A stretch of DNA of 40,572 nt from Methanomassiliicoccales archaeon (GTDB lineage: Archaea; Thermoplasmatota; Thermoplasmata; RBG-16-68-12; SOIM01): contig SOIM01000057.1 of assembly GCA_004377185.1 (NCBI GenBank), forward strand, positions 1-40,572. The letters are read 5' to 3'. The translations under genes were made by a program, and so were the position numbers. Below, in pieces: positions 25,746-34,462 of the stretch (positions are counted from its first letter, which is position 1; every line of letters begins with the position of its first letter). The notes beneath the pieces are model-generated. The model worked only from the letters and a program-made list of their open reading frames with translations. It searched no databases and was not told where the DNA came from.

Positions 25746-26290
25746 AAGCGAGGTCCTGCTTCATCTCCCCCGTCTTCCTCCGCATGGCTTCCTATGACCT
25801 GAGTTTCTTGTATCCCTTGAGGTGAGTACACTTCAGTTGTAGTGGGATTCTCACCAAACATTGGATGACGAGGAGATGCTCATCATAGAAATGAACCCTC
25901 AAAACAGTTTTCCTGGAATAAATGTCGTCGAACAATGAGAACCAAGACACTTTTGCCTTGCATGGTTCCAGCAATCTCGCTGACTTTTGTTCTTCTACTT
26001 GCTTGCTGGGGATGGGCATCTCTCTCGAAAGCGACAATTGAGAGTAGCAAGTCTCGGACCTTTTTCTCTCTAAGATACTTGTCCACTCACGGGACGTTGG
26101 TGGACATCATATCTGTTTTCACGGCCTTCCTTCCCTTCTGACGAAGCTCTGAGCACCCCCTCGCCAGTTTAGCAGTGAAAATGGACCTATTTGAAGACTG
26201 TTGTGGCGACTGCAATAGAAGTGGAGTTTTATCAGCGATTATGAATGAACTAACGACGCCTTTTTAAGCATCAATAACGTTTCTAACCTC
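25746..26290. other. Intergenic stretch without a supported gene
   Basis: Open frames at 25935-26141 (plus, one hydrophobic stretch) and 25883-26086 (minus) overlap each other and lack a TATA box or ribosome binding site at the right distance. Nothing else is seen apart from the methyltransferase promoter at the right end. Confidence 0.4.
26261..26268 (+). promoter_or_regulatory. TATA box of the DNA methyltransferase gene
   Basis: TTTTTAAG lies about 25 bp before GTG 26291, the leaderless distance. Confidence 0.55.
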
Positions 26291-29125
26291 GTGGTAGGAA
26301 CACACGAGGATACGGTTAATGGTCTCTTAGCAGACTATCTCCGGGACAACGGACTGAGCATAACCACTCATCCAATTGCCAAGAGACCGCGCCGACGCAC
26401 TCCCGATTTCGAACTCCGAGATGGTGCCATACTATTTGGTGAAGGAGAGTGGAATTCCTCTTACGTCAGAGGCTACGATCAAGCCATTGAGTTCGGAGAC
26501 ATTCCAGGCGCGTCCGGCTATTTTCTCATTGGTTATCCGGATGAGCTAAAAGAGAGGGTTCGTCAGAAACGGATTGACACTGCCTCACCAACCGTATTAC
26601 TTGGAGGTGTAACGTATCGCGGCATGTTCAAGATAAAGGGAGAGCCAACGAGTCTCTTCCGCGGGGCTCTTGAGGAGATCCCTGAATGGTTGCGTCAAAG
26701 TTTGGCTCGCCAACCTCGGCCACCTGATACGCGGGAATTCGTCGAACTTATGAGGGATATTGTGCGAGGTCTGACATACCTTCTACCCACAAGGGGCAAG
26801 TTTCCCTTGTTATTTGAGCACATAATCGCTCCGATGCCTCATGATAAGGGTGAACTTGAGACCGCTCGAAGAGCCGCTGCTTATCTTCTCCTCAATCAAG
26901 TCGTTTTCTATCGAATCTTGCAGGAACGAGGTTACTCAGTGATAGAACCTGGCAAACTGGAACAACCAAGTGACTTGAAGGAGTATTTCGACAGGGTTCT
27001 CAAAGACGACTACCAGGCCATTTTCGATTTCGATGTCGCATCATTGTTCCCGCAAGACGGAATCCATTACATCAGGGATATGGTTGAGATTGTGAATGAA
27101 TTGCAGCCGGAGCAGTTCACTCGAGATCTTCTGGGCAATATGTTCCACTCCCTCATCCCACTTGAGGTTCGAAAACCTGTTGCCGCATACTACACGAATC
27201 CAATGGCCGCACGACTTCTCTCAAAGTTAAGCATTGAGTCGGAAAGTGATAGTGTAGCTGACTTTGCGTGTGGCTCTGGAACTTTGCTGATGGCAGCCTA
27301 TGAGCGAAAATCCGAGCTACTCGGACACGCCGTCGATGAGGAGACGCACAGAAAGTTCGTTGAGGAAGATCTGACAGGGATTGACATCATGCCATTCGCA
27401 GCCCACTTGGCGGTCGTGCAACTTGCTCTCCGAAACCCTGGCTACCTCACTGACCGAGTGCGTGTTGCTGTCTACGATTCCACCACTCTCAAACCTGGTA
27501 GCGAGATTCGCCCTCTCCAAAGGGTAATGCCCCGCGGACAAGCATCCATTCATCATTTCGGAGAGGAAGAGATGGAGAGGAGGAAAGTCCGTGAAGGTGC
27601 CGTTTCAGGTGCTGGTGCGGGTAGAGGCTTCAGGCTTCAGCCTGTTGACGTTGTCATCATGAATCCTCCGTTTACTCGAAAACAACACCTAAAGAAGGAC
27701 TTCCGTGCACTCCTGACGAATCGATTCAAAGATTATTCTGATTACGCTAGTAAAGAGCAGAACTTGTTCGGATATTTCATACTCTTATCTGACAGGTTCT
27801 TGGCTAACAACGGCCGAGTGGCCTTAGTTCTTCCTGTCAGTTTCTTGAGGCAACTGAGCTCCCAAGGCGTTCGGAACCTTATTTCCTCGGAGTATCAAAT
27901 TGAATTCATAGTCCAGTCTGGATTCCGTTTGGCCTTCAGCGAAGACACTGCCTTTCCTGAGATATTGTTGATAGCTCGGAAGGTGGGAGCAGAATCAGCG
28001 AAAGGGCCTTGCGTCCTTGCTCGACTCGATGTCATGCCATCTGAAAGGAATGTGGATGCACTAGCGGACCTTTTGCGGGACGCAATCAAAGAAGAAATAA
28101 TCGACAGAACGTTTGAGCACCGCGCTTCCAAAATAGGCGTTTCGATATCAAGGATTGAGCAAGATGTCCTTCAAGAATCGGTTAATTGGCAACGACTACT
28201 CCCAGGAGAGCGTATTCAAGGATACCATATGCCGGATTCGCCTCTTATTGCTCCTCTGAGCGAGGTTGCGCCCAATGTCATTCAGGGCTTGCGGTTTCAC
28301 AGGGACAGTGACAAACTCAGCACAAAGAACTCTCTTTTGACTCGTCCTCGGGATGTTGCTGTCAGGATGAATTGGGAAGTCCGAGAGGAAGACAAGAAGA
28401 CGGTAGAGGCAAGAAGCAGAACAAGTGGGGAAGTTGTGAAGGTTCCTCGGAGTGCGCTTCTACCAACCACTCGCTCCGCTTCTGGAATGCCAAGTATGGA
28501 AATCTCGACCGCATTTGACTATTTGGTTGTTGGACGTTTTCCTAATGACGAGGTTTTTTGGGATGATCCTGATCCTGATGGGGTAATAGAACGTCGCGTT
28601 AAACACATAGAAAGCAGAGAGTCATACCTAATCAGTCCCGGAAGGAACAATGTTGGTCTTTCGTCAGGCGGAACCCACTTATTGGCCTTTGTATCTCCCC
28701 AACGTATAGCACCAACGTGGAGCTTCTGGTCAATCCAAATGGAGACAGTCAAAGAAGCCCGCCTATTGTGCCTGTGGTGGAACTCCACGCTTCATCTTGC
28801 TCAACTGATCGAAGGTAGAGCTGAAACTGGGGGAGCGTGGGTATGTTGGCTCAAGAATGATTTACTCCAGATGAGGGTTCTTAATCCGCATGCCCTCTCC
28901 TCTGAGACGAAGAAGGATTTACTCGGTATCTACGAGGCTTGGAAGGATAAGACATTCCCTTCTCTTCTTGACCAGCTCAGAACTCGCTTTGAAGGACGCC
29001 TTGCCATTGATTCAGCTTTGGCGAAAGCGCTTGGCATGTCATTGGAAGAACTCGGTTTGCCCGACCTCTACAATACTCTGGCGGCTAGGATAGAGTCAAT
29101 GGATAAGACCGCCTCTCGGGAATAG
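26291..29125 (+). CDS. Adenine-specific DNA methyltransferase with nuclease-like N-terminus (type IIG-like)
   Basis: A 944-aa protein. Residues ~36-60 read TPDFELRDGAILFGEGEWN, resembling a PD-(D/E)xK nuclease strand pair but with E-x-E where ExK is usual. A helical region follows, then the N6-adenine methyltransferase core: motif I DFACGSG at 324-330 (AdoMet binding) and motif IV NPPF at 458-461 (catalysis), with a gamma-class order. The C-terminal ~300 residues look like a target-recognition domain (SSGGTHLLAFVSPQRIAPTWSFWSIQ). This is the layout of single-chain restriction-modification enzymes (Eco57I-like) or of methyltransferases in larger defence systems. It is a single gene with no restriction subunit or helicase next to it. 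GTG 26291 follows from the TATA box. Confidence 0.82.
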   Translation: MVGTHEDTVNGLLADYLRDNGLSITTHPIAKRPRRRTPDFELRDGAILFGEGEWNSSYVRGYDQAIEFGDIPGASGYFLIGYPDELKERVRQKRIDTASPTVLLGGVTYRGMFKIKGEPTSLFRGALEEIPEWLRQSLARQPRPPDTREFVELMRDIVRGLTYLLPTRGKFPLLFEHIIAPMPHDKGELETARRAAAYLLLNQVVFYRILQERGYSVIEPGKLEQPSDLKEYFDRVLKDDYQAIFDFDVASLFPQDGIHYIRDMVEIVNELQPEQFTRDLLGNMFHSLIPLEVRKPVAAYYTNPMAARLLSKLSIESESDSVADFACGSGTLLMAAYERKSELLGHAVDEETHRKFVEEDLTGIDIMPFAAHLAVVQLALRNPGYLTDRVRVAVYDSTTLKPGSEIRPLQRVMPRGQASIHHFGEEEMERRKVREGAVSGAGAGRGFRLQPVDVVIMNPPFTRKQHLKKDFRALLTNRFKDYSDYASKEQNLFGYFILLSDRFLANNGRVALVLPVSFLRQLSSQGVRNLISSEYQIEFIVQSGFRLAFSEDTAFPEILLIARKVGAESAKGPCVLARLDVMPSERNVDALADLLRDAIKEEIIDRTFEHRASKIGVSISRIEQDVLQESVNWQRLLPGERIQGYHMPDSPLIAPLSEVAPNVIQGLRFHRDSDKLSTKNSLLTRPRDVAVRMNWEVREEDKKTVEARSRTSGEVVKVPRSALLPTTRSASGMPSMEISTAFDYLVVGRFPNDEVFWDDPDPDGVIERRVKHIESRESYLISPGRNNVGLSSGGTHLLAFVSPQRIAPTWSFWSIQMETVKEARLLCLWWNSTLHLAQLIEGRAETGGAWVCWLKNDLLQMRVLNPHALSSETKKDLLGIYEAWKDKTFPSLLDQLRTRFEGRLAIDSALAKALGMSLEELGLPDLYNTLAARIESMDKTASRE

Positions 29126-29177
29126 AGCATTGGTGCCCAGTCATCGCATTTCGTGGAGAAAACTCGTTGCTTCCCAT

Positions 29178-29196
29178 AACACGACACCTTCGTGTT
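29178..29196 (+). terminator. Hairpin downstream of the methyltransferase gene
   Basis: AACACGA, a 5-nt loop, then TCGTGTT form a perfect 7-bp stem 52 nt after the stop codon. The flanks (CCCA / TGGG) could extend it with a bulge. There is no strong T-run, so a terminator role is a guess. Confidence 0.35.
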
Positions 29197-29524
29197 TGCC
29201 ATTGGGAGGCAACGGGGCTCCAAAGCCGTTGACCGTAAGCTCGGAATTCGAGTCACCTACTGGAACAGAAGGGATGTCTGAAACTGTGTTTTGGGAAGAG
29301 TTCGAGACGAAAAAGCGGGTAGTTGACGACGCGACATTTGGATAGCGCCGATGCAAACTGACCGTCACAGTCTCACCTGAAGTCTATATGAACGGCCCCA
29401 GTCACGAACCTGCATGCGATTGGTGGACGCGCAATCATTTCGTACATGACAACCTTTTTAACTTTCCACTGAGTTTCATTCCCCATTCGGTAGGCAGCAT
29501 CGTTATCCCCCTTCACAGAGTACG

Positions 29525-29611
29525 TCTAGGGAATAGACCATGTGCCGCCTATTCCCGGGTTTCGTACCTATGGAGGGGTGGTGCTGGCCTACCGAAGAAT
29601 CTAGGGGATAG
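29525..29611 (+). promoter_or_regulatory. Repeated TCTAGGG(A/G)ATAG motif and inverted half upstream of 29620
   Basis: TCTAGGGAATAG at 29525-29536 recurs as TCTAGGGGATAG at 29600-29611. The first is also an inverted partner of CTATTCCC at 29549-29556 (perfect 8-bp arms, 12-bp spacer). The rest of the 494-nt gap (29126-29619) holds no supported gene. The repeats may be operators for the following gene. Confidence 0.45.
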
Positions 29612-29619
29612 GCGGTCAC

Positions 29620-30300
29620 ATGAAAAGGATTGAGAGATTTTGGGCTTCCCGCTTCGAGAGAGGCCTAACAAGAGACGAGCTAGCATTTTTTGCGGAAGTT
29701 CATGAATGGGTGCCAAAGCTTGTAAAAGAGGTTGTCGAAAGAACGATAAAATCAAGGTCTGATGGCGAGCCAGGTGAATCGGATTTCTTTGCAAGTCCGC
29801 CTACATATTACCATGCAAGGATGCTGGTACGGACCGTCTTGGAAAACGGTTTTGTTCGATATGCGAGGCACACTGGTAAGGTGTATGAATCTGTTGATAT
29901 GATGCCTGACAAGGCCGCTATCATTAACTTCTTGGAGAGACACCTATTGGAAAGTGAAGAGGAAGCACAACTCAGATATGGAACTTTTCAGTACTTCTGT
30001 GCGATTGCGGCTTCTTCCGCAGAAAGAGCGCTCTCATGGGTCCTGCTTGGCAAGAGCGCTCTCAATCTGCTGGGAGATGTAGCAAAGCACCGATTCTATG
30101 AGAATTGGAAGGGAAAAAGATATGAGGACTGGAGGGGGAAAGGGATTGGAGGCGAAATCCATATTATTGTCGAATTCTGGACCCTCTTCCTCATCTTCTA
30201 CATTATGTGGTCAGATAACCCACAAATTCGGAAAGACCCCAAGGTTCTCAAGATGATAGTTGCTGCCTTCATCGACATTGCGAAAATAAGAATATGTTAG
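29620..30300 (+). CDS. Hypothetical helical protein
   Basis: A 226-aa protein, largely alpha-helical, with no family I recognise. Features are a basic N-terminus (MKRIERFWASRFERGLTRDEL), charged helices around residues 95-115 (INFLERHLLESEEEAQLRYG) and one hydrophobic stretch near 188-197 (FWTLFLIFYIMW) that may be a buried helix or a membrane span. The start follows the repeated motif above. The stop overlaps the ATG that opens the decayed E1-like gene by 7 nt, suggesting the two were once an operon. Confidence 0.6.
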   Translation: MKRIERFWASRFERGLTRDELAFFAEVHEWVPKLVKEVVERTIKSRSDGEPGESDFFASPPTYYHARMLVRTVLENGFVRYARHTGKVYESVDMMPDKAAIINFLERHLLESEEEAQLRYGTFQYFCAIAASSAERALSWVLLGKSALNLLGDVAKHRFYENWKGKRYEDWRGKGIGGEIHIIVEFWTLFLIFYIMWSDNPQIRKDPKVLKMIVAAFIDIAKIRIC

Positions 30301-31017
30301 TAGAAAGGTTACTCTCGGGAGCATCGCTATCATCTATTGAGCAATTTCTTGCTTTGAGATTGTCGCCATCAGCCCAACTTGCATTGAGAACGACTGATAA
30401 CGCAAGTAGTGGAATGTATGTTCAGGCCTTATTGCCACGAGTCCTGTTGAACTCTTGGATTGATTCTGCACCATCATTTGCAAGGATGGGGTTAGACATC
30501 ACATTTTTGGTTCCAATCAGCAAAGCTTGATCTGCATGTATTTTCCAACACAAGGCGAGCCGACTCAAGAGGAGGTCTGCGCAGGAAGGATTAGCTGGAC
30601 AGCAGAAGAGGTTACTGAACGTCTGATGGAGGAAAGACCCGTAACGCTTGAAGAAGCTCAGAAAGTCGTTCAAGCAATAGGTCACGATCCTGGAAAATTC
30701 CTAATCTTGTGGATCTCCCATTTACGGACCTCTTGCATGCTCAATATGGCTTCATCGTTCCAAGTGAAGGTGATCGGTCAGCAACCCCCCGGATACCACA
30801 CGTACTCGTTCCTGCGGCGGTATTATTGGCAACTGACTTTCTCGCCATATGCATGGAGGACGCCAACCGGTCCGCTCAGAAACCTGCGCGGGTCGTCTTT
30901 GACGGATTGGGAATGCCAACAGATGTGAGAGACATAAGATACCTACCCAATCCAGACTGCATATGTCGAGATTCGGACTATCAGGAGACATATCACGAAC
31001 TCTGGCCAAGGGACTAG
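30294..31017 (+). pseudogene. Decayed E1/ThiF-like activating enzyme, two frameshifts
   Basis: Three consecutive frames carry pieces of one ThiF/E1-superfamily protein. Frame A (30294-30530) has LRTTDNASSGMYVQALLPRVLLNSWIDSAPSFARMG, matching the E1 xTDN motif. Frame B (30527 to ~30705) has ICMYFPTQGEPTQEEVCAGRISW and VTLEEAQKVVQAIGHDPGKF. Frame C (~30700-31017) ends YLPNPDCICRDSDYQETYHELW, a typical C-terminal zinc-binding Cys pair of the family. The nucleotide-binding GxGxxG N-terminus is missing. E1-like enzymes adenylate the C-terminus of ubiquitin-like proteins. As it stands the gene cannot give an intact enzyme unless there are sequencing errors or recoding, and even then the N-terminus is absent. 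Confidence 0.6.
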
Positions 31018-31136
31018 AGATGTTTGGTGCTAAGATCTCCGTCTGCGTTGGAAGTGTTTCAGAAGTGGAGGGACCTTCCCAGACTACGAACAGGACCCTG
31101 TACGCATGAAATGGCCTTCAATCCCGTCTTCCTGAA

Positions 31137-31754
31137 TCAAAGCTTCCCGTAGAAATATTCCTCCTTCTCCGCCTCCTTGACCAGCTTAGGAACGTCATGC
31201 TTGCGTATGCCAACATTCTTGCAGCCGACGACAAAGAACTCGTTGAGATATCCTGAGAGGTGTCTAAGCAACCGACCAGTGTCCTTCACCATTTTCCCCG
31301 AACCCCACATCATTTCAAGAATATCATCATAGCTGGATCTTTCGTCCCTGCAAATGTTGCGGAATGAACGTGGTGCCAGCCTCTCAAGCTCTCTCAGTAG
31401 GTTTATGACGGTCGTGCGCGCTCGAGCATTGTCTTTGCTCGGTTCCAAGAACTTGTGTACCGAAGAAGGGCCCTTCTCATCCATTTTGTCTCCCGACAGT
31501 TCCAGCTTGCGGACTTCCATCTGTAATCGGTGTTTGTGATAGGCTTCCCTCTTTTCCTTCATTCGCTTCAAACGCTCGGCTTCTGTCTTCAGTGCCTTGA
31601 TAGTTGGGTCTTCAAGAACTCCGTGTCGACCTAGAATCTTCCTCACGGTGTGTCTGTGCAGACCGACCTTTCTGCCGATCTCGGAGATGTTGTTCGTCGC
31701 CCGGTAAAGGGTGAGGACCATAGCATCAGTGTGAATATCCACCTTTTTCGGCAT
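31137..31754 (-). CDS. Helix-turn-helix DNA-binding protein
   Basis: A 205-aa protein. Residues ~8-45 form a clear homeodomain-like HTH (AMVLTLYRATNNISEIGRKVGLHRHTVRKILGRHG). A long, basic helical segment (ERLKRMKEKREAYHKHRLQ), possibly a coiled coil, is followed by a helical C-terminal domain ending EAEKEEYFYGKL. HTH domains of this type occur in transposases, resolvases and regulators; no catalytic residues are seen, so a regulator or partition-type protein is more likely. ATG 31754 was chosen because the HTH starts right after it; the frame is open to 31823. It may recognise the palindromes at 32016-32038. Confidence 0.65.
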   Translation of the reverse strand: MPKKVDIHTDAMVLTLYRATNNISEIGRKVGLHRHTVRKILGRHGVLEDPTIKALKTEAERLKRMKEKREAYHKHRLQMEVRKLELSGDKMDEKGPSSVHKFLEPSKDNARARTTVINLLRELERLAPRSFRNICRDERSSYDDILEMMWGSGKMVKDTGRLLRHLSGYLNEFFVVGCKNVGIRKHDVPKLVKEAEKEEYFYGKL

Positions 31755-32108
31755 GAGAGCATACACCTTCCACGCTAGTCCCGCATCGGATATGCGCAGG
31801 GATATGAGGGGAAAAGTGCACAAGGGCCACAGAACTCATACAAACAGGACCATCCTTTCGCCACAAATCAACTTCCTGTCGCCACTTTTGTGCATCCCAT
31901 CGACGCCTTATCGCCATCGTTTTCACATTTCCTTTCCAACATTCCGACAGGTGTCCCGAATTCGTTCTTGTGCTACCCGAATCATGTAATACGATCCCGC
32001 CTATTTAACTGTCTGGCTTATAAGCAGTGCTTATAAGCAAAAAACTGGCATCTGCTGAGATGAACGCGCCCTTGGTCCACTCAAAAGTGACTCCTAGGTA
32101 TCGTTTGA
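31755..32108. other. Intergenic region with promoter-like and palindromic elements
   Basis: A 354-nt gap between two minus-strand genes. GTTAAATAGG (minus strand, near 32000-32009) is a possible TATA box for a long-leader transcript into the HTH gene. A short minus-strand frame starting at 31926 overlaps the HTH gene and is not supported. The tandem palindromes are listed separately. Confidence 0.45.
32016..32038. promoter_or_regulatory. Two tandem GCTTATAAGC palindromes, probable operator
   Basis: A perfect 10-bp palindrome, GCTTATAAGC, occurs at 32016-32025 and again at 32029-32038, separated by AGT. The centres are 13 bp apart, close to but not exactly one helical turn. The site sits upstream of the TATA-like element for the HTH gene and downstream of the zinc-finger gene. 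Dimeric HTH or RHH proteins of the neighbouring genes could bind it. Confidence 0.6.
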
Positions 32109-33188
32109 TCAGGTGGACCTGTCAATGGTCACAGAGCGTGGGCCTTTGGGTCTATCTATGAGGATTATGGGGGGTTCGAGGCTCAAGAAATAGCGAATCC
32201 CGTTGGCCATATCATTGATTGCCGTCGCCACCCATCTCCTTCTGAGGAGTGGATTGCGAGGGTCTTGCAGACTCTCTTCGATCTGTGCGACCTCCATCAT
32301 CTTCTCATCATCACCAAACGCAATGTTCTCCACTGTCTCTATGGCTTCTTCCAGCACACTCAAGTCTCCTCCCGAGTCAGATAGAGTTGGCGCGAGCTCT
32401 GAAAGGACGGTCCGAACGCAAGGCCGTAGAGCCATTCTGATCCCGTGCAACTTCACTGCCTTCTCCTCGATTGTGATCTCCCCGCCGCTCAACGCTTCTG
32501 CCAGTGTTCTCTTGAGCGAATTCAGTTGGGTTTTCAACCATACGATGGTCACTTGTTCCAGAATCAACTTAAGGTCGTCATGAATCCTATCAAGTTCTCC
32601 CTCGTAAGACTTGACATCATCCCTTTCGAATCCGTAATAGCCCACGTTATCGTACCAGCGCACCTTCTTGTCATCAATGTATGCGTGGATGTGGGGCAAG
32701 GGGTATTCGAGACCGATGTCAACCGTGAATCCTCTGCCGACTTTCTTGAGATACCTCGACGGGATGAGGTGCTGATGAACATGTCGTTTGATTGTGCTCT
32801 CGCTCAGCTCGGAGTCTTCTGACAAGGACTTGATGGAGAATAGATCTTCCCTGAACAGACCTCTCGAGATGTCCATTTTCGTTGCGAGTCCTTCTATGTA
32901 GTCCTCATACCCATCCGGCTCGGGAACGGGAGTGGTGTATCTTCTTCTGGATAGGTCGATCTCTTCCTTCAATCTCCCTGGTGATTCCTTCAGCTGAGCG
33001 AGCAAGCTGTCGAGCCCAATTTCGCAAGCTTTGAGTATCTTTCTGCACAAGGCGCATTTGTAGGCCTCCTCGGGAGGCGTGCCAAGTGGCTTCTCCTTTT
33101 TTCGATGTTCTTCACAGTATTTGGAGTGCTTGTAGCGGGAGGCAAAGGGAGCATTGCAGACTTCACATTTCTTTCGATATTCGTTCAT
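32109..33188 (-). CDS. Zinc-finger / HTH protein of mobile-element type
   Basis: A 359-aa protein. The N-terminus holds two Cys/His clusters: CEVCNAPF...KYCEEH (residues ~8-29) and CALCRKIL (46-53). A wHTH-like segment follows (SLSEDSELSESTIKRHVHQHLIP, ~125-147), then a long helical C-terminal half without recognised motifs. Zinc-finger plus HTH proteins of this size are common in archaeal plasmids and proviruses; the role is unknown. The start ATG 33188 lies about 30-40 bp from GTTAAATAG on the minus strand (33221-33230). It is divergent from the RHH gene. Confidence 0.6.
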   Translation of the reverse strand: MNEYRKKCEVCNAPFASRYKHSKYCEEHRKKEKPLGTPPEEAYKCALCRKILKACEIGLDSLLAQLKESPGRLKEEIDLSRRRYTTPVPEPDGYEDYIEGLATKMDISRGLFREDLFSIKSLSEDSELSESTIKRHVHQHLIPSRYLKKVGRGFTVDIGLEYPLPHIHAYIDDKKVRWYDNVGYYGFERDDVKSYEGELDRIHDDLKLILEQVTIVWLKTQLNSLKRTLAEALSGGEITIEEKAVKLHGIRMALRPCVRTVLSELAPTLSDSGGDLSVLEEAIETVENIAFGDDEKMMEVAQIEESLQDPRNPLLRRRWVATAINDMANGIRYFLSLEPPIILIDRPKGPRSVTIDRST

Positions 33189-33220
33189 GATGGCAATCTC
33201 AATTCCTTCGGAAGGACTTC

Positions 33221-33271
33221 TGGCTATTTAACTGCCATCCAGCTATATAAATTGAGAAGAACATTAGGAGG
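33221..33271. promoter_or_regulatory. Divergent promoters and ribosome binding site between zinc-finger and RHH genes
   Basis: CTATATAA at 33243-33250 is the plus-strand TATA box, and AGGAGG at 33266-33271 lies 8 nt before ATG 33280. GTTAAATAG on the minus strand (about 33221-33230) should drive the zinc-finger gene. The CTATTTAACTG stretch here also occurs at 32001-32011. Confidence 0.55.
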
Positions 33272-33279
33272 CAACGTTC

Positions 33280-33474
33280 ATGGGAGGCCCTCTCAAGAAA
33301 GGATATGTCCGCATCTCTGGAGTGATTCTGGATAGTGTAAAAAAGGAAATCAAGTCAATGGTATCAACGGGTCAGTTCAAATCGGTGTCCCAGGCTGTGG
33401 GCCTACTGCTTAGGGAAGCCGTGGAGATGAAGAAGAATCGAGCCGCCTTCAGGAATGAAGGAGGTGTGCGGTAG
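33280..33474 (+). CDS. Ribbon-helix-helix (RHH/CopG-like) DNA-binding protein
   Basis: A 64-aa protein: strand KGYVRISGVILDSVKKEIKSMV, then TGQFKSVSQAVGLLLREAVEM, the strand-helix-helix layout of dimeric RHH repressors, with a basic tail (KKNRAAFRNEGGVR). It has a strong TATA box and ribosome binding site. The stop codon directly abuts the next ATG, so the pair is an operon. RHH proteins commonly repress their own promoter, and the divergent promoter next to it is a likely target. Confidence 0.75.
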   Translation: MGGPLKKGYVRISGVILDSVKKEIKSMVSTGQFKSVSQAVGLLLREAVEMKKNRAAFRNEGGVR

Positions 33475-33699
33475 ATGAGCAGCCAGCATATGCAGACCAA
33501 TCAGCCACCAGAGAAAACCAGAGCAACTGAAGATTCCAGAACCATCTCGATTGCGGGGCTGAAGGCCCTCGTTCGTGACCATTTTCCCAAGGATAGCACT
33601 CTTAGGCACGCTATTCTTGAGGAGGGAGAGAAGCTGAGTCCGCAGGAACTCGCATGGAAATTGGAGGTGTGGATGAATATCCTCAATCACGAAAAGTGA
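33475..33699 (+). CDS. Small protein co-encoded with the RHH protein
   Basis: A 74-aa protein; no family recognised. A polar, Gln/Thr-rich N-terminus (~20 residues) precedes a compact helical part (ISIAGLKALVRDHFPKDSTLRHAILEEGEKLSPQELAWKLEVWMNIL). ATG 33475 follows the RHH stop with no gap, which argues for co-translation. It could be a partner, such as a toxin or accessory factor, but nothing in the sequence shows toxicity. Confidence 0.55.
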   Translation: MSSQHMQTNQPPEKTRATEDSRTISIAGLKALVRDHFPKDSTLRHAILEEGEKLSPQELAWKLEVWMNILNHEK

Positions 33700-33973
33700 A
33701 ATCTCGTTCGACGCAGGTGAATGGTTGCACTCTTTTTCCCCGTGTGAACTGGCAAAGCGATGTCCTATATATGTCCACAATTGCTCTCACAAAGGATGTT
33801 TCGATTGAGCTACTGTTGTGCCAGCCTCCTGATCCATCTAGATAGGAGGAGAGAATTGTCGTATTTCTCATTGAACCACGACATTCCCTAACGGTCTGCT
33901 ACGAACCTCATCAGCTGGAGGTCGTGGCAATTGGAACTCGTGCTTCAAAGCCTTCTCGATTGGACAGAAAGGC

Positions 33974-34462
33974 TCATCTGCTCTTGATCTCTCTTATCCA
34001 TTGCAGGAATTCCTCTTCAGGCATGTCGAACTTCGCTTTGTTGCAACGGTGACAGACACACTGAAGATTGGTCAGCTCTTCGCTCCCCTGCTTGCTTATT
34101 GGGACTATGTGGTCAACGTTGAAGATCTTGACCATTGATTCTTCTGGGCCACAATACTTGCATGTGTAACCATCCCTGGCAAATATCACACATGCTCGAA
34201 GGGCTTGATATCGTGGCCAGTTCCTCAGATCTGCCCACGTTCTATGGAATCTATCAGACTCCTTATAACTCCGCAAAGCTTCTATCCATATCTCTGGAGT
34301 CAAGTCTTCTATGCACTTGTCTCTAAGAGAAGGCATCGAGGATAATAAATCGGCGACAATGTTCTTTCTAGATACGGCCTTTTCAATCGCTGTCTTATCC
34401 GTATCTACCAGATGGGTTGCAAGGTAGTCATAGTACAATTCAATTGCTTCATTCCAGTTCAT
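33974..34462 (-). CDS. HNH endonuclease domain protein
   Basis: A 162-aa protein. The N-terminal ~85 residues are helical; the C-terminus is a zinc-stabilised HNH nuclease: CKYC (101-104), FNVDHIVP with Asp117-His118, then LTNLQ with Asn132 and CHRCNKAK (137-140 plus tail). HNH proteins of this kind (McrA-like) cut DNA in restriction, homing or phage packaging. The ATG has GAGGTGAGG upstream. It is a single gene with no partner. Motifs are complete, so an active nuclease is likely. Confidence 0.85.
   Translation of the reverse strand: MNWNEAIELYYDYLATHLVDTDKTAIEKAVSRKNIVADLLSSMPSLRDKCIEDLTPEIWIEALRSYKESDRFHRTWADLRNWPRYQALRACVIFARDGYTCKYCGPEESMVKIFNVDHIVPISKQGSEELTNLQCVCHRCNKAKFDMPEEEFLQWIREIKSR

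Noticed and set aside
25883..26141. Two overlapping small frames on opposite strands, one with a hydrophobic stretch
   Set aside because: Neither has start signals at a sensible distance and they exclude each other; no evidence favours either.
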